NCBI RefSeq assembly: GCF_023145695.1
Contig: NZ_JAJHVV010000004.1
Coordinates: 1 to 64,000 of the forward strand
Source of the DNA: Vibrio amylolyticus
Lineage (GTDB): Bacteria > Pseudomonadota > Gammaproteobacteria > Enterobacterales > Vibrionaceae
DNA length: 64,000 bases
Direction of reading: 5' to 3'
Shown here: one piece after another, positions 29,658 through 40,219 of the stretch
Layout of the letters: each line of letters opens with the position of its first letter
Position numbering within the stretch: position 1 is the first letter of the stretch
Position numbers and translations under genes: made by a program
The notes under the pieces: generated by a model
Seen by the model: the letters and a program-made list of their open reading frames with translations, nothing else
The model's database searches: none
What the model was told of the DNA's origin: nothing

Positions 29658-30461
29658 ATGAGAAATGATGTCCACTTAGGGCACAAAGCGCGTAAACGTT
29701 TTGGTCAAAACTTCCTAAATGATCCTTACATTATTGATGGGATTGTTTCAGGTATTAACCCACTTCCAGGGCAGAACCTTGTTGAAATTGGTCCTGGATT
29801 AGGGGCTATTACCGAGCCTGTCGGTAAGCTTGTTGATAAGTTTACTGTGATTGAATTAGATAGAGACCTTGCTGAGCGTCTGCGTAACCACCCAGACCTA
29901 GCGGATAAGCTTACTATTCATGAAGGCGATGCAATGAAGTTCGACTTCGAACAACTTGTAAAGCCAAATAATAAGCTACGTATCTTTGGTAATCTACCTT
30001 ACAACATCTCAACACCATTGATGTTCCACCTTTTTGAGTTCCATAAAGATATTCAAGATATGCACTTTATGCTCCAAAAAGAAGTGGTTAACCGTTTGGC
30101 TGCGGGCCCTGGTAGTAAAGCATACGGTCGCTTAACCGTCATGGCTCAATACTACTGCAAGGTAACACCGGTTCTTGAAGTACCGCCAACTGCATTTGTT
30201 CCGCCACCTAAGGTTGACTCAGCCGTGGTTCGCCTAATGCCATATGAAGTACTGCCTTACCCAGCTAAAGACCTAAAATGGTTAGACCGTGTTTGTCGTG
30301 AAGGCTTTAACCAACGCCGAAAAACAGTACGTAACTGTTATAAGAGCTTAATTGATAAAGAACAACTAGAAGCACTTGGGGTGAATCCAAGCATGCGTCC
30401 AGAGAACCTGACCTTAGAGCAGTTTGTTGATATGGCTAACTGGTTAACAGAGAATCATTAG
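29658..30461 (+). CDS. rsmA: 16S rRNA dimethyladenosine transferase (KsgA)
   Basis: Dimethylates A1518 and A1519 of 16S rRNA late in 30S assembly. 267 residues; RFGQNFLND at the N-terminus, SAM-binding [10 protein letters not shown], the catalytic NLPYNIS and [10 protein letters not shown] are all present. Follows pdxA by 28 bp; a good terminator lies 12 bp after the stop. Confidence 0.97.
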   Translation: MRNDVHLGHKARKRFGQNFLNDPYIIDGIVSGINPLPGQNLVEIGPGLGAITEPVGKLVDKFTVIELDRDLAERLRNHPDLADKLTIHEGDAMKFDFEQLVKPNNKLRIFGNLPYNISTPLMFHLFEFHKDIQDMHFMLQKEVVNRLAAGPGSKAYGRLTVMAQYYCKVTPVLEVPPTAFVPPPKVDSAVVRLMPYEVLPYPAKDLKWLDRVCREGFNQRRKTVRNCYKSLIDKEQLEALGVNPSMRPENLTLEQFVDMANWLTENH

Positions 30462-30473
30462 TACGCTATTTTC

Positions 30474-30512
30474 AGCCCCTATTTACAGATATATAAATAG
30501 GGGCTAGTTTTT
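30474..30512 (+). terminator. rsmA terminator
   Basis: Perfect 12-bp stem AGCCCCTATTTA / TAAATAGGGGCT, 8-nt loop, then AGTTTTTT, separating rsmA from apaGH. Confidence 0.9.
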
Positions 30513-30539
30513 TGAACGCTACAACGGATTGGAGTGATC

Positions 30540-30920
30540 ATGATTGAGCCTACCCCAGAAATCAAAATCCACGTTCAAACCAAGTATGTAGAAGAGCAGT
30601 CGACGCCTGACAAACAACACTACGTATTTGCTTACCTCATCACCATTAAAAATCTAAGCGATCAAACCGTCCAGCTACTCAGTCGCCGCTGGCTCATTAC
30701 CGATGCTGATGGAAAGCAACTTACCATTGAAGGCGAAGGGGTCGTTGGACAGCAGCCACATATAGAGAGTACTGAAGAGTACAGCTATACCAGTGCAACC
30801 GCGATTGAAACACCGATTGGCGTGATGCAAGGCCAATATATTTTTCATGACGCTAATGGTGATGAATTTACGACTGAGATTACGCCATTTCGTCTCGCTA
30901 TTCCTAATATTCTTAATTAA
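30540..30920 (+). CDS. apaG: ApaG domain protein
   Basis: 126-residue Ig-like fold protein of the ApaG family, partner gene of apaH; family linked to divalent-ion homeostasis, molecular role unclear. Conserved core [31 protein letters not shown] and [16 protein letters not shown] 7 nt before the ATG decides the start over a GTG two codons earlier. The next gene apaH begins 9 bp later. Confidence 0.96.
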   Translation: MIEPTPEIKIHVQTKYVEEQSTPDKQHYVFAYLITIKNLSDQTVQLLSRRWLITDADGKQLTIEGEGVVGQQPHIESTEEYSYTSATAIETPIGVMQGQYIFHDANGDEFTTEITPFRLAIPNILN

Positions 30921-30929
30921 GGATTCCGC

Positions 30930-31748
30930 TTGTCTACCTATATTGTTGGTGATCTTCAAGGCTGCTTTGATGAGCTACAGTGTCTGCTTGAAAAAGTAAA
31001 ATTCACAACCGATAACGATACGCTATGGGTAACGGGTGATCTCGTTGCACGCGGGCCTAAATCACTAGAGACACTTAGGTTTATTAAAAGCCTTGGGGCA
31101 TCTGCACAGATTATATTAGGTAATCATGATCTTCACCTATTGGGCGTATCACTAGGTATTCATAAAGTAAAAGATAAAGACAAGACAGCCCCTATCTTTG
31201 ATGCGCCTGATAAGGAAGAGTTACTCAATTGGCTGCGGCACCAACCTTTGCTTGCTGAACATGATGATTTTGTAATGACACACGCCGGTATATCGCCTCA
31301 ATGGAGTCTTAAACAGGCTAAAAGTGCCGCCAAAGAAGTAGAGCAAGTGTTGAAAAGTGATCGTTGGCAATGGCTGATTGAGAACATGTACAGCAACACG
31401 CCGTCATTGTGGAATCAAGAATTACAAGGCATTGAACGCTACCGCTATAGCATTAACGCACTAACAAGAATGCGCTACTGTTATTCAGACTCCAGTCTGG
31501 ATATGGCCTGTAAGCTTCCTCCTAGTCAACAAATGAACCAGAAGGGAAACGAGCTCACTCCATGGTTTATGCTGGAGTCTCGATTAGAGTTAGAAAAGGC
31601 CGTCGTTTTTGGTCACTGGGCGGCTCTGGAAGGGTATGATGATAAGAAGGTTATCGGTCTAGACACTGGCTGTGTTTGGGGGGGAAAACTCACTATGCTT
31701 CGTTGGGAAGATAAGCGCTACTTTGAACAAGAGGCTCTTTCTCAATAA
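30930..31748 (+). CDS. apaH: Diadenosine tetraphosphatase ApaH
   Basis: Hydrolyses Ap4A symmetrically to 2 ADP and can decap Np4-capped RNA. 272 residues of the PPP phosphoesterase family: GDLQGC, GDLVARGP, GNHDLHLLG and MTHAG are visible. The first motif has Gln where many PPP enzymes have a metal-binding His (GDxHG), a variant I recall in other ApaH proteins. The start is TTG, preceded by AAGGA and aligning with E. coli MATYLIGD. Confidence 0.95.
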   Translation: MSTYIVGDLQGCFDELQCLLEKVKFTTDNDTLWVTGDLVARGPKSLETLRFIKSLGASAQIILGNHDLHLLGVSLGIHKVKDKDKTAPIFDAPDKEELLNWLRHQPLLAEHDDFVMTHAGISPQWSLKQAKSAAKEVEQVLKSDRWQWLIENMYSNTPSLWNQELQGIERYRYSINALTRMRYCYSDSSLDMACKLPPSQQMNQKGNELTPWFMLESRLELEKAVVFGHWAALEGYDDKKVIGLDTGCVWGGKLTMLRWEDKRYFEQEALSQ

Positions 31749-31751
31749 TGC

Positions 31752-31776
31752 ATAAGGGCTAATCATTTTAGCCCTA
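31752..31776. terminator. Bidirectional hairpin, apaH / folA
   Basis: Stem TAAGGGCTAA / TTAGCCCTA with a short loop between convergent genes; T-runs are modest. Confidence 0.65.
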
Positions 31777-31799
31777 TTAGTCTACTTAATTACAGTGCT

Positions 31800-32279
31800 C
31801 TAGCGTTCCAAAATAGTGAAACGCATATTGTAAGCATTCTTCTCATCCGCACTATAGTCTTCCGAATAACTTTCAGTAAAATCATCACCCCAGCTCGGAA
31901 ACTGTGTATCGCCATCAATCTTTGCATCAATATAAGTAACGTAGAGCTTATTAGCGATTGGAAGACAAGCGCTGTAGATCGCTCCCCCCCCAATAATCAT
32001 CACCTCTTCAACATCACCAGCCGCTTGGATTGCAGCCTCAATTGACGTTGCCATTGCCACACCTTCAATGTCTAAATTAGGATCTCGGCTAATCACGATA
32101 TTCGGACGCCCAGGAAGTGCTCGACCAATAGAATCGTACGTTTTTCTCCCCATGATCACAGGTTTCCCCATAGTACTGCGCTTAAACCATGCAAAGTCAG
32201 CAGGCAGATGCCATGGCATTTGATTGTCTTTACCGATAACTCGATTGTCTGCCATCGCGGCAATCATACTAATGATCAT
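31800..32279 (-). CDS. folA: Dihydrofolate reductase
   Basis: NADPH-dependent reduction of dihydrofolate; trimethoprim target. 159 residues, E. coli length. Catalytic Asp28 in HLPADFAWF, VIMGRKTYDSIG for NADPH and IIGGGAIY near 97. AGGA precedes the ATG. Convergent with apaH; yjjP-yjjB lie upstream on the same strand. Confidence 0.97.
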   Translation of the reverse strand: MIISMIAAMADNRVIGKDNQMPWHLPADFAWFKRSTMGKPVIMGRKTYDSIGRALPGRPNIVISRDPNLDIEGVAMATSIEAAIQAAGDVEEVMIIGGGAIYSACLPIANKLYVTYIDAKIDGDTQFPSWGDDFTESYSEDYSADEKNAYNMRFTILER

Positions 32280-32300
32280 ATCCGTGTTCCTAATTCGATT

Positions 32301-32768
32301 CTATACAATGGGTTTACGACGGTAGAATAACAGCCCCGGCATTGCTAATCCAATCACTAAACCTGCAATAATAAACATCGCCTTCAGAAAGTTATCAAAC
32401 AACGTTGCAACTAGTTCAGGTGAGTAACCTAACTGGTTCATCTCCACCATGGCAATCATCGCTTTGAAGGCAAAAACTCCTGGCACCATTGGGATCATTG
32501 CAGCGACGGTAAAGACTTTTGGATGAGCCAAAAACCGATGTGACCAGTGGACACCGATCATTCCAACAATCGTCGCAGCAAAGAATGTGGCCCACTCAAT
32601 AGGGATACCAAAATGCATCATCAAATAGCGAGAGCCATGACCAATCGCCCCACCTAACGCGCAATAGACTAAAGCCTTTTGAGGAACATTAAAAACAAGT
32701 GCAAAACCGACTGCGGGAATAGCCGAAAACAGCATGTCATGTAGAAGCCCTAAGAACAGATCCATCAT
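32301..32768 (-). CDS. yjjB: YjjB-type (ThrE2 domain) inner-membrane protein
   Basis: 155-residue membrane protein with about four to five helices, equal to the C-terminal half of ThrE-like exporters. In E. coli YjjP and YjjB together export succinate. The ATG overlaps the yjjP stop as ATGA, so translation is coupled; a second ATG follows immediately. Confidence 0.88.
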   Translation of the reverse strand: MMDLFLGLLHDMLFSAIPAVGFALVFNVPQKALVYCALGGAIGHGSRYLMMHFGIPIEWATFFAATIVGMIGVHWSHRFLAHPKVFTVAAMIPMVPGVFAFKAMIAMVEMNQLGYSPELVATLFDNFLKAMFIIAGLVIGLAMPGLLFYRRKPIV

Positions 32769-33532
32769 AAACCCCACCCCCAGACATCCATCAAACTCAT
32801 CGCACCAACGATTCCTAAACAAGTTGCAAGAGTCAGTAAGCTTGCCATAACAAAACGAGCCATACCCATATTGATGTAGCCTTTGAGCATATCGGCAACT
32901 GAGTTTATCAACGGAAACCCAGGAACCAACATCAACACCGCTGAAGCCATAACTAGGGAGGGTTGGTTACCAATAGAGAAGAGCACAGCTTGCGCAGATA
33001 CAATCGTGGTAACAAATGCTGTGAAAGCAAAATTAACCATCGGGTTAAAGTGGCGGTGACCAATCTCTTGCCGAACCACCATTCCAACTGATGAAGCAAG
33101 GAAGGTTATCAAAAAAACGCCGAGATCCCCACCTGCTAACCGACTAAACGCAGCACACGACAAGCCAATCATACCGACGACTAACCAACGGTTATAGCGT
33201 TCAGGGGTAACATCATTCAGTTTTTGTTGGGCTAATTGATGATCGAGAATCCCCTTTTCAAGCATGATACAAATCCTTTGGATCTGAGTAATCACGCGCA
33301 TATTAATACCTCGATCTGGGCTACGCCTTGCAGTGGTAATGCAGTGGTCTTGATAAACCGTCGTAACGACGAGCGAGCTTGCTGAAAGCGAAACCTCTAC
33401 CTCATCCATTCCGCTAGCGATGCCAATACGTTGAGTAATACTACCGACTAAAGTACTTTCTGCGCCATGAGCAAGTAACATCTGCCCCGCCTGAGCAATG
33501 AGACGTGATACTTGTCTCTGTTTTGAAGACAT
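32765..33532 (-). CDS. yjjP: YjjP-type (ThrE domain) inner-membrane protein
   Basis: 255 residues. The soluble N-terminal part (about 1-115) carries the ThrE signature RLIAQAGQMLLAHGAEST and EVEVSLSASSLVVT; five membrane helices follow (about 118-250). Forms a split ThrE exporter with YjjB; substrate in this organism unproven (succinate or an amino acid). GGAAGGA precedes the ATG; a TTG four codons upstream is rejected. Confidence 0.9.
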   Translation of the reverse strand: MSSKQRQVSRLIAQAGQMLLAHGAESTLVGSITQRIGIASGMDEVEVSLSASSLVVTTVYQDHCITTARRSPDRGINMRVITQIQRICIMLEKGILDHQLAQQKLNDVTPERYNRWLVVGMIGLSCAAFSRLAGGDLGVFLITFLASSVGMVVRQEIGHRHFNPMVNFAFTAFVTTIVSAQAVLFSIGNQPSLVMASAVLMLVPGFPLINSVADMLKGYINMGMARFVMASLLTLATCLGIVGAMSLMDVWGWGL

Positions 33533-33609
33533 GATTCCTTCCAATATTCTTCGTTTAGATAACCGTATATTGCCTTAAAAAAGAGCAGTTAAACATCTTA
33601 TGGATATAA

Positions 33610-33636
33610 AAAAACCGCAATCATTGATTGCGGTTT
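33610..33636 (-). terminator. obgE terminator
   Basis: Perfect stem AAACCGCAATCA / TGATTGCGGTTT followed on the minus strand by TTTTTTT. Confidence 0.9.
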
Positions 33637-33658
33637 CATGGAGTACGAATAGCTCTAA

Positions 33659-34846
<1,188 letters not shown>

Positions 34847-34865
34847 TCATGCACGTGGGAAATCA

Positions 34866-34880
34866 CTACTAGTCTAGTAG
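34866..34880. promoter_or_regulatory. Perfect 7-bp-arm palindrome upstream of obgE
   Basis: CTACTAG-T-CTAGTAG lies about 32 bp before the obgE start. With a single-base centre it cannot be a hairpin loop and looks more like a dimeric protein site or a chance palindrome. Confidence 0.3.
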
Positions 34881-34934
34881 ACGTTAGACCATAAATCCCA
34901 GTGTTCTAGGCTCTAGGGTATAGCGTCTATAAAT

Positions 34935-34964
34935 AAAAAACCCCGCCAAATCGGCAGGGCTTTT
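34935..34964 (-). terminator. rplU-rpmA terminator
   Basis: GC-rich stem GCCCTGCC / GGCGGGGT with a 4-nt loop followed by TTTTTT on the minus strand. Confidence 0.88.
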
Positions 34965-35005
34965 GAATTCAGCTTAAAAGCTAATATAACTAAGCAGTTG
35001 CTTAA

Positions 35006-35263
35006 TTACTCGCTTTCGATGCTAACGAATTTACGGTTTTTAGGACCTTTAACTGCAAATTTCACTTTACCTTCAGTAAGAGCGAAAAGAGTGTGGTCTT
35101 TACCGATACCAACGTTAGTGCCAGCGTGGAACTTAGTACCACGTTGACGAACGATGATGTTACCTGCAAGAACAGATTCACCACCGAAACGCTTAACACC
35201 AAGACGTTTGCTTTCTGAATCGCGGCCGTTATTAGTAGAACCACCAGCTTTTTTATGTGCCAT
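35006..35263 (-). CDS. rpmA: 50S ribosomal protein L27
   Basis: 85-residue ribosomal protein whose N-terminal tail reaches the peptidyl-transferase centre. [20 protein letters not shown] and the [20 protein letters not shown] core are diagnostic. Second gene of rplU-rpmA, 19 bp after rplU. Confidence 0.98.
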   Translation of the reverse strand: MAHKKAGGSTNNGRDSESKRLGVKRFGGESVLAGNIIVRQRGTKFHAGTNVGIGKDHTLFALTEGKVKFAVKGPKNRKFVSIESE

Positions 35264-35282
35264 TGTTAAACTCTCCTAATAC

Positions 35283-35594
35283 TTAAGCGTTAATACCAGT
35301 GATTTTCACTTCCGTGAACCACTGACGGTGACCTTGCTCTTTACGAGAGTGCTTACGACGACGGAACTTAACGATTTTAACTTTATCGCCACGACCGTGT
35401 TGTACTACTTCCGCAGTCACTTTGCCACCTTCAACAAGAGGTGCACCAACAGCGATTTCTTCGCCGTTAGCAATAAGAAGAACTTTATCAAATTCTACTG
35501 TTGCACCAGTTTCAACGTCTAATTTCTCTAAACGAAGGGTTTGACCTTCGCTAACTCGGTGTTGTTTGCCACCAGATTGGAAAACAGCGTACAT
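35283..35594 (-). CDS. rplU: 50S ribosomal protein L21
   Basis: 103-residue L21, the E. coli length: [18 protein letters not shown] at the start and [19 protein letters not shown] near the C-terminus. First gene of the rplU-rpmA operon, under a strong promoter 80 bp upstream. Confidence 0.98.
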   Translation of the reverse strand: MYAVFQSGGKQHRVSEGQTLRLEKLDVETGATVEFDKVLLIANGEEIAVGAPLVEGGKVTAEVVQHGRGDKVKIVKFRRRKHSRKEQGHRQWFTEVKITGINA

Positions 35595-35676
35595 ATTTTA
35601 CTCCGCTTTTTCCGCACAGCCTTTGGTTGTTATTTGAACAACTCGGGTGTGCGCTAAACTAATCAATAGGGCGCAG

Positions 35677-35705
35677 ATTCTACGGGAATCATACGACTAT
35701 GACAA
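35677..35705 (-). promoter_or_regulatory. rplU-rpmA promoter
   Basis: Minus-strand -35 TTGTCA (35700-35705), 17-bp spacer, -10 TAGAAT (35677-35682) and GC-rich CTGCGCCC after it, fitting a growth-rate-controlled ribosomal promoter. Confidence 0.78.
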
Positions 35706-35862
35706 GCCATATTTTTAAAAAATTGGCGAAAACCTGTTCGCCAAAGAAAAGTGCAGCAATCATGCCCTTTAGTCGTGTATTTTTCAACGTTTTTTAGTGT
35801 ACTATTCAGCTACTAAAGAAGATAAGAATACCTTACAGGGTCTAACCTCAGCCGGATTTATG

Positions 35863-36834
35863 ATGGATTTTAAAGCTATCCAAGCGCTTACTGCCGATGA
35901 CATGGCAAAAGTTAATGAAACAATTCAAGCTCAACTCAACTCTGATGTCTCTTTAATCAATCAATTGGGATATTACATCGTAAGTGGTGGTGGTAAGCGC
36001 CTACGCCCACTGCTCGCGATCTTGTCAGCACGCGCCTTAGGTTATCAAGGTGAGGCTCATACAACGGCCGCTGCATTTATTGAATTTATCCACACTGCTA
36101 CTCTGTTGCACGATGATGTCGTTGATGAATCAGACATGCGTAGAGGTAAAGAAACCGCTAATGCCGCCTTTGGTAATGCAGCGAGTGTATTGGTTGGTGA
36201 TTTCATTTATACCCGCTCATTTCAGATGATGACAACATTAGGATCATTAAGGATCCTTGAATTAATGAGTGAGTCTGTAAATGTTATCGCGGAAGGTGAA
36301 GTGCAGCAATTAATGAACTGTAATGATCCTGACACTAGCGAACAAAGCTATATGCAGGTCATCTACTCTAAGACTGCTCGTTTGTTTGAAGCCGCAACTC
36401 AAATAGGAGCGATCTTGAATGAGGCACCACAAGAGATCGAAGTTGCACTGCAAAACTATGGCAAGTATTTAGGCACCGCGTTCCAGCTTATTGATGACGT
36501 CATGGATTACACCTCTGATGGCAAAGAGATGGGCAAAAATGTTGGTGATGACCTTGCTGAAGGGAAACCGACTCTACCACTGCTTCATGCGATGCGTAAC
36601 GGTAATGAGCAGCAAGCACTTATGATTCGAGAGGCCATCGAGCATTCAAACGGAATGGAGCGTCTTGATGATATCCTTGCAACAATGAAAGAATGCGGCT
36701 CATTAGAGTATACGACGGAGAAGGCACTGGTTGAGGCTGATAAAGCCATTGCAGAATTAGCAGTACTGCCAGAATCTGAATATAAAGAAGCTCTGATCAC
36801 ACTTGCTCATTTGGCAGTCAAGCGTACTAAATAG
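35863..36834 (+). CDS. ispB: Octaprenyl diphosphate synthase
   Basis: Makes the octaprenyl side chain of ubiquinone and menaquinone. With the chosen start the protein is 323 residues, exactly the E. coli length. First Asp-rich motif DDVVD at 84-88 and second DDVMD near 211. The frame is open upstream, but MDFKAIQALT is where homology begins; an adjacent ATG one codon earlier is possible. Divergent from rplU. Confidence 0.95.
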   Translation: MDFKAIQALTADDMAKVNETIQAQLNSDVSLINQLGYYIVSGGGKRLRPLLAILSARALGYQGEAHTTAAAFIEFIHTATLLHDDVVDESDMRRGKETANAAFGNAASVLVGDFIYTRSFQMMTTLGSLRILELMSESVNVIAEGEVQQLMNCNDPDTSEQSYMQVIYSKTARLFEAATQIGAILNEAPQEIEVALQNYGKYLGTAFQLIDDVMDYTSDGKEMGKNVGDDLAEGKPTLPLLHAMRNGNEQQALMIREAIEHSNGMERLDDILATMKECGSLEYTTEKALVEADKAIAELAVLPESEYKEALITLAHLAVKRTK

Positions 36835-36909
36835 ATAAGTCGCTTTCTTTTTCTCTATAATAAAGAAGGTATCACTTATTCTGCACTCGTTTTAAAACAT
36901 AGTGACAAT

Positions 36910-36939
36910 AAAAAAGCTGATCGAAAGATCAGCTTTTTT
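36910..36939. terminator. Bidirectional terminator, ispB / mdh
   Basis: Perfect 13-bp stem AAAAAAGCTGATC / GATCAGCTTTTTT with a GAAA loop between convergent genes. Confidence 0.93.
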
Positions 36940-36980
36940 TGTTTTATAACTCACTCTATTTAGAGTGTTAAAAAATACTT

Positions 36981-37916
36981 TTATTTGGCGAATTCAATAC
37001 CAATCTCAATGTCACCATTAAGTGTTGGTAGCATGCCATCAAGTGCCGCTTTCTCGTAATCACTCAGCTCGCCGTAGCTCAAGATAGCTTCAGCGCCGTC
37101 TTTACCTAATTTAACTGGCTGTGCGAAGAATGGAGCGTGCTCACCGGCCCCTTCAACATAAGCACATTCAATCACGGAATCATCACCCTGCAAAGCTTTT
37201 ACAAGCGCTAGACCGAAGCGACAAGCCGCCTGCCCCATAGAAAGCGTTGCACTACCGCCACCAGCTTTTGCTTCTACAACTTCTGTACCTGCATTTTGAA
37301 TACGCTTAGTGAGTGCTTCCACTTCTTCAGCGGTAAAATCAACCCCTTCAACTTGAGACAGTAGAGGAAGGATGGTAACACCAGAGTGACCACCAATAAC
37401 TGGAACACGAATATCACCAGGATCTTTGTCTTTTAAAGCCGCTACAAACGTTTCACTTCGGATCACATCCAACGTTGTCACACCAAACAGTTTACGCTTA
37501 TCGTATACACCTGCTTTCTTTAGTACTTCAGCAGCAATAGGAACCGTTGTGTTTACTGGGTTAGTAATGATACCAACACAAGCGGTAGGACATGTCACAG
37601 CAATTTTTTCAGCAAGAGACTTTACGATCCCTGCGTTTACATTAAATAGATCAGCACGATCCATTCCTGGTTTACGTGCAACACCTGCTGAAATTAACAC
37701 AACGTCAGCACCTTCCAATGCAGGCGTTGGATCTTCACCTGAGTAACCTTTAATTGAAACAGGGGTTGGAATGTGGCTTAAATCAGCAGCAACACCGGGT
37801 GTCACTGGAGCAATATCATATAGGGCTAAATCTGAACCCGCTGGAAGGCGGTTTTTAAGAAGAAGGGCTAAAGCTTGGCCGATGCCACCAGCGGCACCAA
37901 TTACGGCTACTTTCAT
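36981..37916 (-). CDS. mdh: Malate dehydrogenase
   Basis: NAD-dependent TCA-cycle enzyme interconverting malate and oxaloacetate. 311 residues; [14 protein letters not shown] nucleotide fold at 8-20, catalytic H177 in IGGHSG and D150 in TTLDVIR. AAGGAG before the ATG. Divergent from argR, the usual gammaproteobacterial pairing. Confidence 0.98.
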   Translation of the reverse strand: MKVAVIGAAGGIGQALALLLKNRLPAGSDLALYDIAPVTPGVAADLSHIPTPVSIKGYSGEDPTPALEGADVVLISAGVARKPGMDRADLFNVNAGIVKSLAEKIAVTCPTACVGIITNPVNTTVPIAAEVLKKAGVYDKRKLFGVTTLDVIRSETFVAALKDKDPGDIRVPVIGGHSGVTILPLLSQVEGVDFTAEEVEALTKRIQNAGTEVVEAKAGGGSATLSMGQAACRFGLALVKALQGDDSVIECAYVEGAGEHAPFFAQPVKLGKDGAEAILSYGELSDYEKAALDGMLPTLNGDIEIGIEFAK

Positions 37917-38241
37917 TGTTGTCTCCTTGAGAGTAGATCTCTTATAAATGTTATGTAGGGTATTCTGTAATTGCTAACAGCAAAAATATATTATTCATAA
38001 CTTGATTACAATCAATTAACGTTCGCTTTGCGACCTAGCGCAACTCGATAATTACGTGCTACATTACTGATTAAATTATCGGATTAATAACCTTAAATGA
38101 CAAGAACTTAAGGCTTATATCAAAGAGGTTTATAAAATAGTTTACAGTGACGCCTTAGACAGAATTTATGCCAAGGGTTTGGCTTAATCTGCATAGCTAT
38201 GCCAAGATATGCACGTTCAAATCAACCATAGAATCGAAATC
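37917..38241. other. mdh/argR divergent intergenic region
   Basis: 325 bp, AT-rich, holding the promoters of both genes. I searched for ARG boxes and found only one weak candidate with a single good ATTCA half (37982-37999), insufficient to claim autoregulation. No hairpin terminator or other ORF stands out. Confidence 0.5.
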
Positions 38242-38712
38242 ATGCGCAATACAGAGAAACAAGATAACCTAGTTCGAGCTTTCAAATCCCTTCTAAAAGA
38301 AGAGAGATTCGGTTCTCAAGGCGATATAGTTGATGCTTTAAAGAATGAAGGTTTTGAGAATATCAACCAATCAAAAGTATCTCGAATGCTCACCAAGTTC
38401 GGCGCAGTCAGAACTCGTAATGCAAAAATGGAAATGGTCTATTGCTTGCCAGCAGAACTCGGTGTTCCAACCGTTTCAAGCTCCCTTAGAGAGTTGGTGT
38501 TAGATATAGACCGAAATGCTGCCATTGTAGTTATTCATACTGGTCCCGGTGCTGCACAGCTTATTGCCCGACTATTAGATTCACTAGGGAAATCAGAGGG
38601 TATTCTCGGTGTGGTCGCAGGCGACGATACGATCTTTATTACTCCAACTCTCTCAGTAACCACGGAGCAGCTCTTTGAATCGGTGTGTGAACTGTTCGAA
38701 TACACTGGCTAA
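38242..38712 (+). CDS. argR: Arginine repressor ArgR
   Basis: Arginine-dependent hexameric repressor. 156 residues, E. coli length. Winged-helix N-domain with [30 protein letters not shown] recognition region (about residues 42-67), then the hexamer/arginine-binding domain with [13 protein letters not shown] and GDDTIF. I start at MRNTEKQDN to match E. coli MRSSAKQEE; the ribosome site is weak. Probable local target: the argF ARG boxes in this window. Confidence 0.97.
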   Translation: MRNTEKQDNLVRAFKSLLKEERFGSQGDIVDALKNEGFENINQSKVSRMLTKFGAVRTRNAKMEMVYCLPAELGVPTVSSSLRELVLDIDRNAAIVVIHTGPGAAQLIARLLDSLGKSEGILGVVAGDDTIFITPTLSVTTEQLFESVCELFEYTG

Positions 38713-38755
38713 ATACTTTAGCTATTAATATTGGTCGCGATTTTATTCTAGTAAT

Positions 38756-38771
38756 CGTGACCAAGTTCACA
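38756..38771. promoter_or_regulatory. CRP-type palindrome upstream of TAXI-TRAP operon
   Basis: CGTGA-N6-TCACA matches nine of ten consensus positions. It lies about 130 bp before the likely -10, too far for simple class I/II activation, and overlaps the argR 3' hairpin, so chance is possible. Confidence 0.4.
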
Positions 38772-38899
38772 TCTAAGAAATCTTACCTTAAGCCTATAAA
38801 AACAACATAAACCACTGAAATTAATGAATTTATATTTACTTACAGGCATTAACCCTATCATTACAACTCAGTCTAATCATCTACATTTCTTAACATTGA

Positions 38900-38905
38900 T
38901 ATAAT
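38900..38905 (+). promoter_or_regulatory. Probable -10 of the TAXI-TRAP promoter
   Basis: Perfect TATAAT; no convincing -35 hexamer at 16-18 bp, which would suit an activator-dependent promoter. Transcription from here would include all three leader hairpins. Confidence 0.4.
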
Positions 38906-38936
38906 TATCCTCCTTTTTTTTGCTATTATTCAGCCA

Positions 38937-39010
38937 CTTTTCCAGTGTATGGATTGGAAAAGATGCCGTTTCCAAACGAGGAAACTCTCAAAACAACTAC
39001 ACTTGTTTTG
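38937..39010 (+). promoter_or_regulatory. Three-hairpin leader of the TAXI-TRAP operon
   Basis: Three non-overlapping perfect inverted repeats in 74 nt: CTTTTCCA/TGGAAAAG (38937-38962), GTTTCC/GGAAAC (38968-38985) and CAAAACAA/TTGTTTTG (38989-39010). The last is followed by GGGGC rather than a T-run, so it is not a terminator. The ribosome site starts about 17 nt later. Looks like a structured 5' UTR; no known riboswitch recognised. Confidence 0.5.
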
Positions 39011-39041
39011 GGGCTAATAATGAATTAAGGAAGGAATATTC

Positions 39042-40010
39042 ATGGCATTTAACAAACTTATTAAGATCGGTGTAATTGCCGCTGCAGTAATGGGCGCAGG
39101 CGCTGTCAACGCTCAAGAATTCATCACTATTGGTACCGGTTCTGTAACGGGTGTTTATTACCCAACTGGTGGTGCAATTTGTAAACTCGTGAATAAAGGC
39201 CGTAAAGAGCACAACATTCGTTGTTCAGTAGAATCAACAGGTGGCTCAATTTATAACGTCAATACTATTCGCGCTGGTGAATTAGACTTTGGTGTTGTTC
39301 AGTCTGACTGGCAATATCACGGTTACAACGGTACGAGTAAGTTTTCTGAACAAGGTCCGTACAAAAAGCTACGCGCAATGTTCTCTTTGCATACTGAACC
39401 ATTCAACATTATCGCTCGCTCAGATGCCGGCATTAATGGTGTTGAAGATCTAAAAGGTAAGCGAGTTAATATCGGTAATCCAGGCTCTGGTGATCGTGCA
39501 ACAATGGGCGTAGTAATGGACGCACTTGGTTGGACTAATGATAGCTTCAAACTTGCATCAGAACTGAAAGGTTCAGAGCGTTCACAAGCGCTTTGTGATA
39601 ACAAAATTGATGCGTTCATCTACATGGTTGGTCACCCGAATGGCTCAATCAAAGAAGCAACAACATCGTGTGATGCTAAGCTAGTTTCTGCAACAGGTCC
39701 TCAAATCGATAAGATCGTTGCTGACAACCCATACTATGCATACAGCACAGTGCCTGCAGGCATGTATCGTGGCACAGAAGGCGATGTTAACAGCTTTGGT
39801 GTTGCGGCAACGATGGTAACAACAACAGATGTATCTGATGATATCGCATACAACGTTGCTAAAGCCGTATTTGAGAACTTTGAAACGTTCAAACGTCTTC
39901 ACCCTGCATTTGCTAACCTGAAAAAAGAAGACATGGTGAAAGCTGGTCTATCTATTCCGCTACACCCAGGTGCCGAAAAATACTACAAAGAAATGGGCTT
40001 ACTTAAGTAA
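39042..40010 (+). CDS. TAXI-family TRAP transporter substrate-binding protein
   Basis: Periplasmic receptor of a TRAP transporter, 322 residues with a signal peptide cut near VNA-Q (about residue 24). TAXI-type features: [20 protein letters not shown] and [26 protein letters not shown] systems take up C4-C5 acids such as glutamate or 2-oxoglutarate; substrate here not proven. AAGGAAGGA before the ATG. Followed by a strong hairpin and then the permease gene. Confidence 0.93.
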   Translation: MAFNKLIKIGVIAAAVMGAGAVNAQEFITIGTGSVTGVYYPTGGAICKLVNKGRKEHNIRCSVESTGGSIYNVNTIRAGELDFGVVQSDWQYHGYNGTSKFSEQGPYKKLRAMFSLHTEPFNIIARSDAGINGVEDLKGKRVNIGNPGSGDRATMGVVMDALGWTNDSFKLASELKGSERSQALCDNKIDAFIYMVGHPNGSIKEATTSCDAKLVSATGPQIDKIVADNPYYAYSTVPAGMYRGTEGDVNSFGVAATMVTTTDVSDDIAYNVAKAVFENFETFKRLHPAFANLKKEDMVKAGLSIPLHPGAEKYYKEMGLLK

Positions 40011-40025
40011 GTGCATGACTAAGTA

Positions 40026-40054
40026 TATCAAGGGGGCGTAACGCCTCCTTGATA
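40026..40054 (+). promoter_or_regulatory. Intercistronic hairpin, TAXI receptor / permease
   Basis: Thirteen-bp stem TATCAAGGGGGCG / CGCCTCCTTGATA with one G-T and a 3-nt loop, but no T-run. It could protect the receptor mRNA 3' end and so favour receptor over permease production, as described for binding-protein operons. Confidence 0.6.
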
Positions 40055-40219
40055 ATTGCACCCCTAATTGATTTTAACTGCTAGAAAATCAACCTCAATT
40101 AACATCTATAATTACTACCACTAGTGCTGTGTCGGTCGAAAAATATCGACCTTTGATCTCAGAGAGACACTCAGGCGCACTATAGTTAAACCAGACCATC
40201 GATAATAAGGACAAAGTAC

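Larger units (their letters stand above)
38713..39041. other. 329-bp argR to TAXI-TRAP intergenic region
   Basis: Contains, in order, a 12-bp stem after argR (38731-38764) that probably ends argR transcription despite a poor T-run, a CRP-type site overlapping its 3' arm, a -10-like TATAAT (38900-38905), an eight-T tract, and three successive hairpins before the AAGGAAGGA ribosome site. Confidence 0.6.

Noticed and set aside
37982..37999. ARG box upstream of argR
   Set aside because: Only one half-site (ATTCA) matches and there is no second box at the 3-bp spacing seen at argF.
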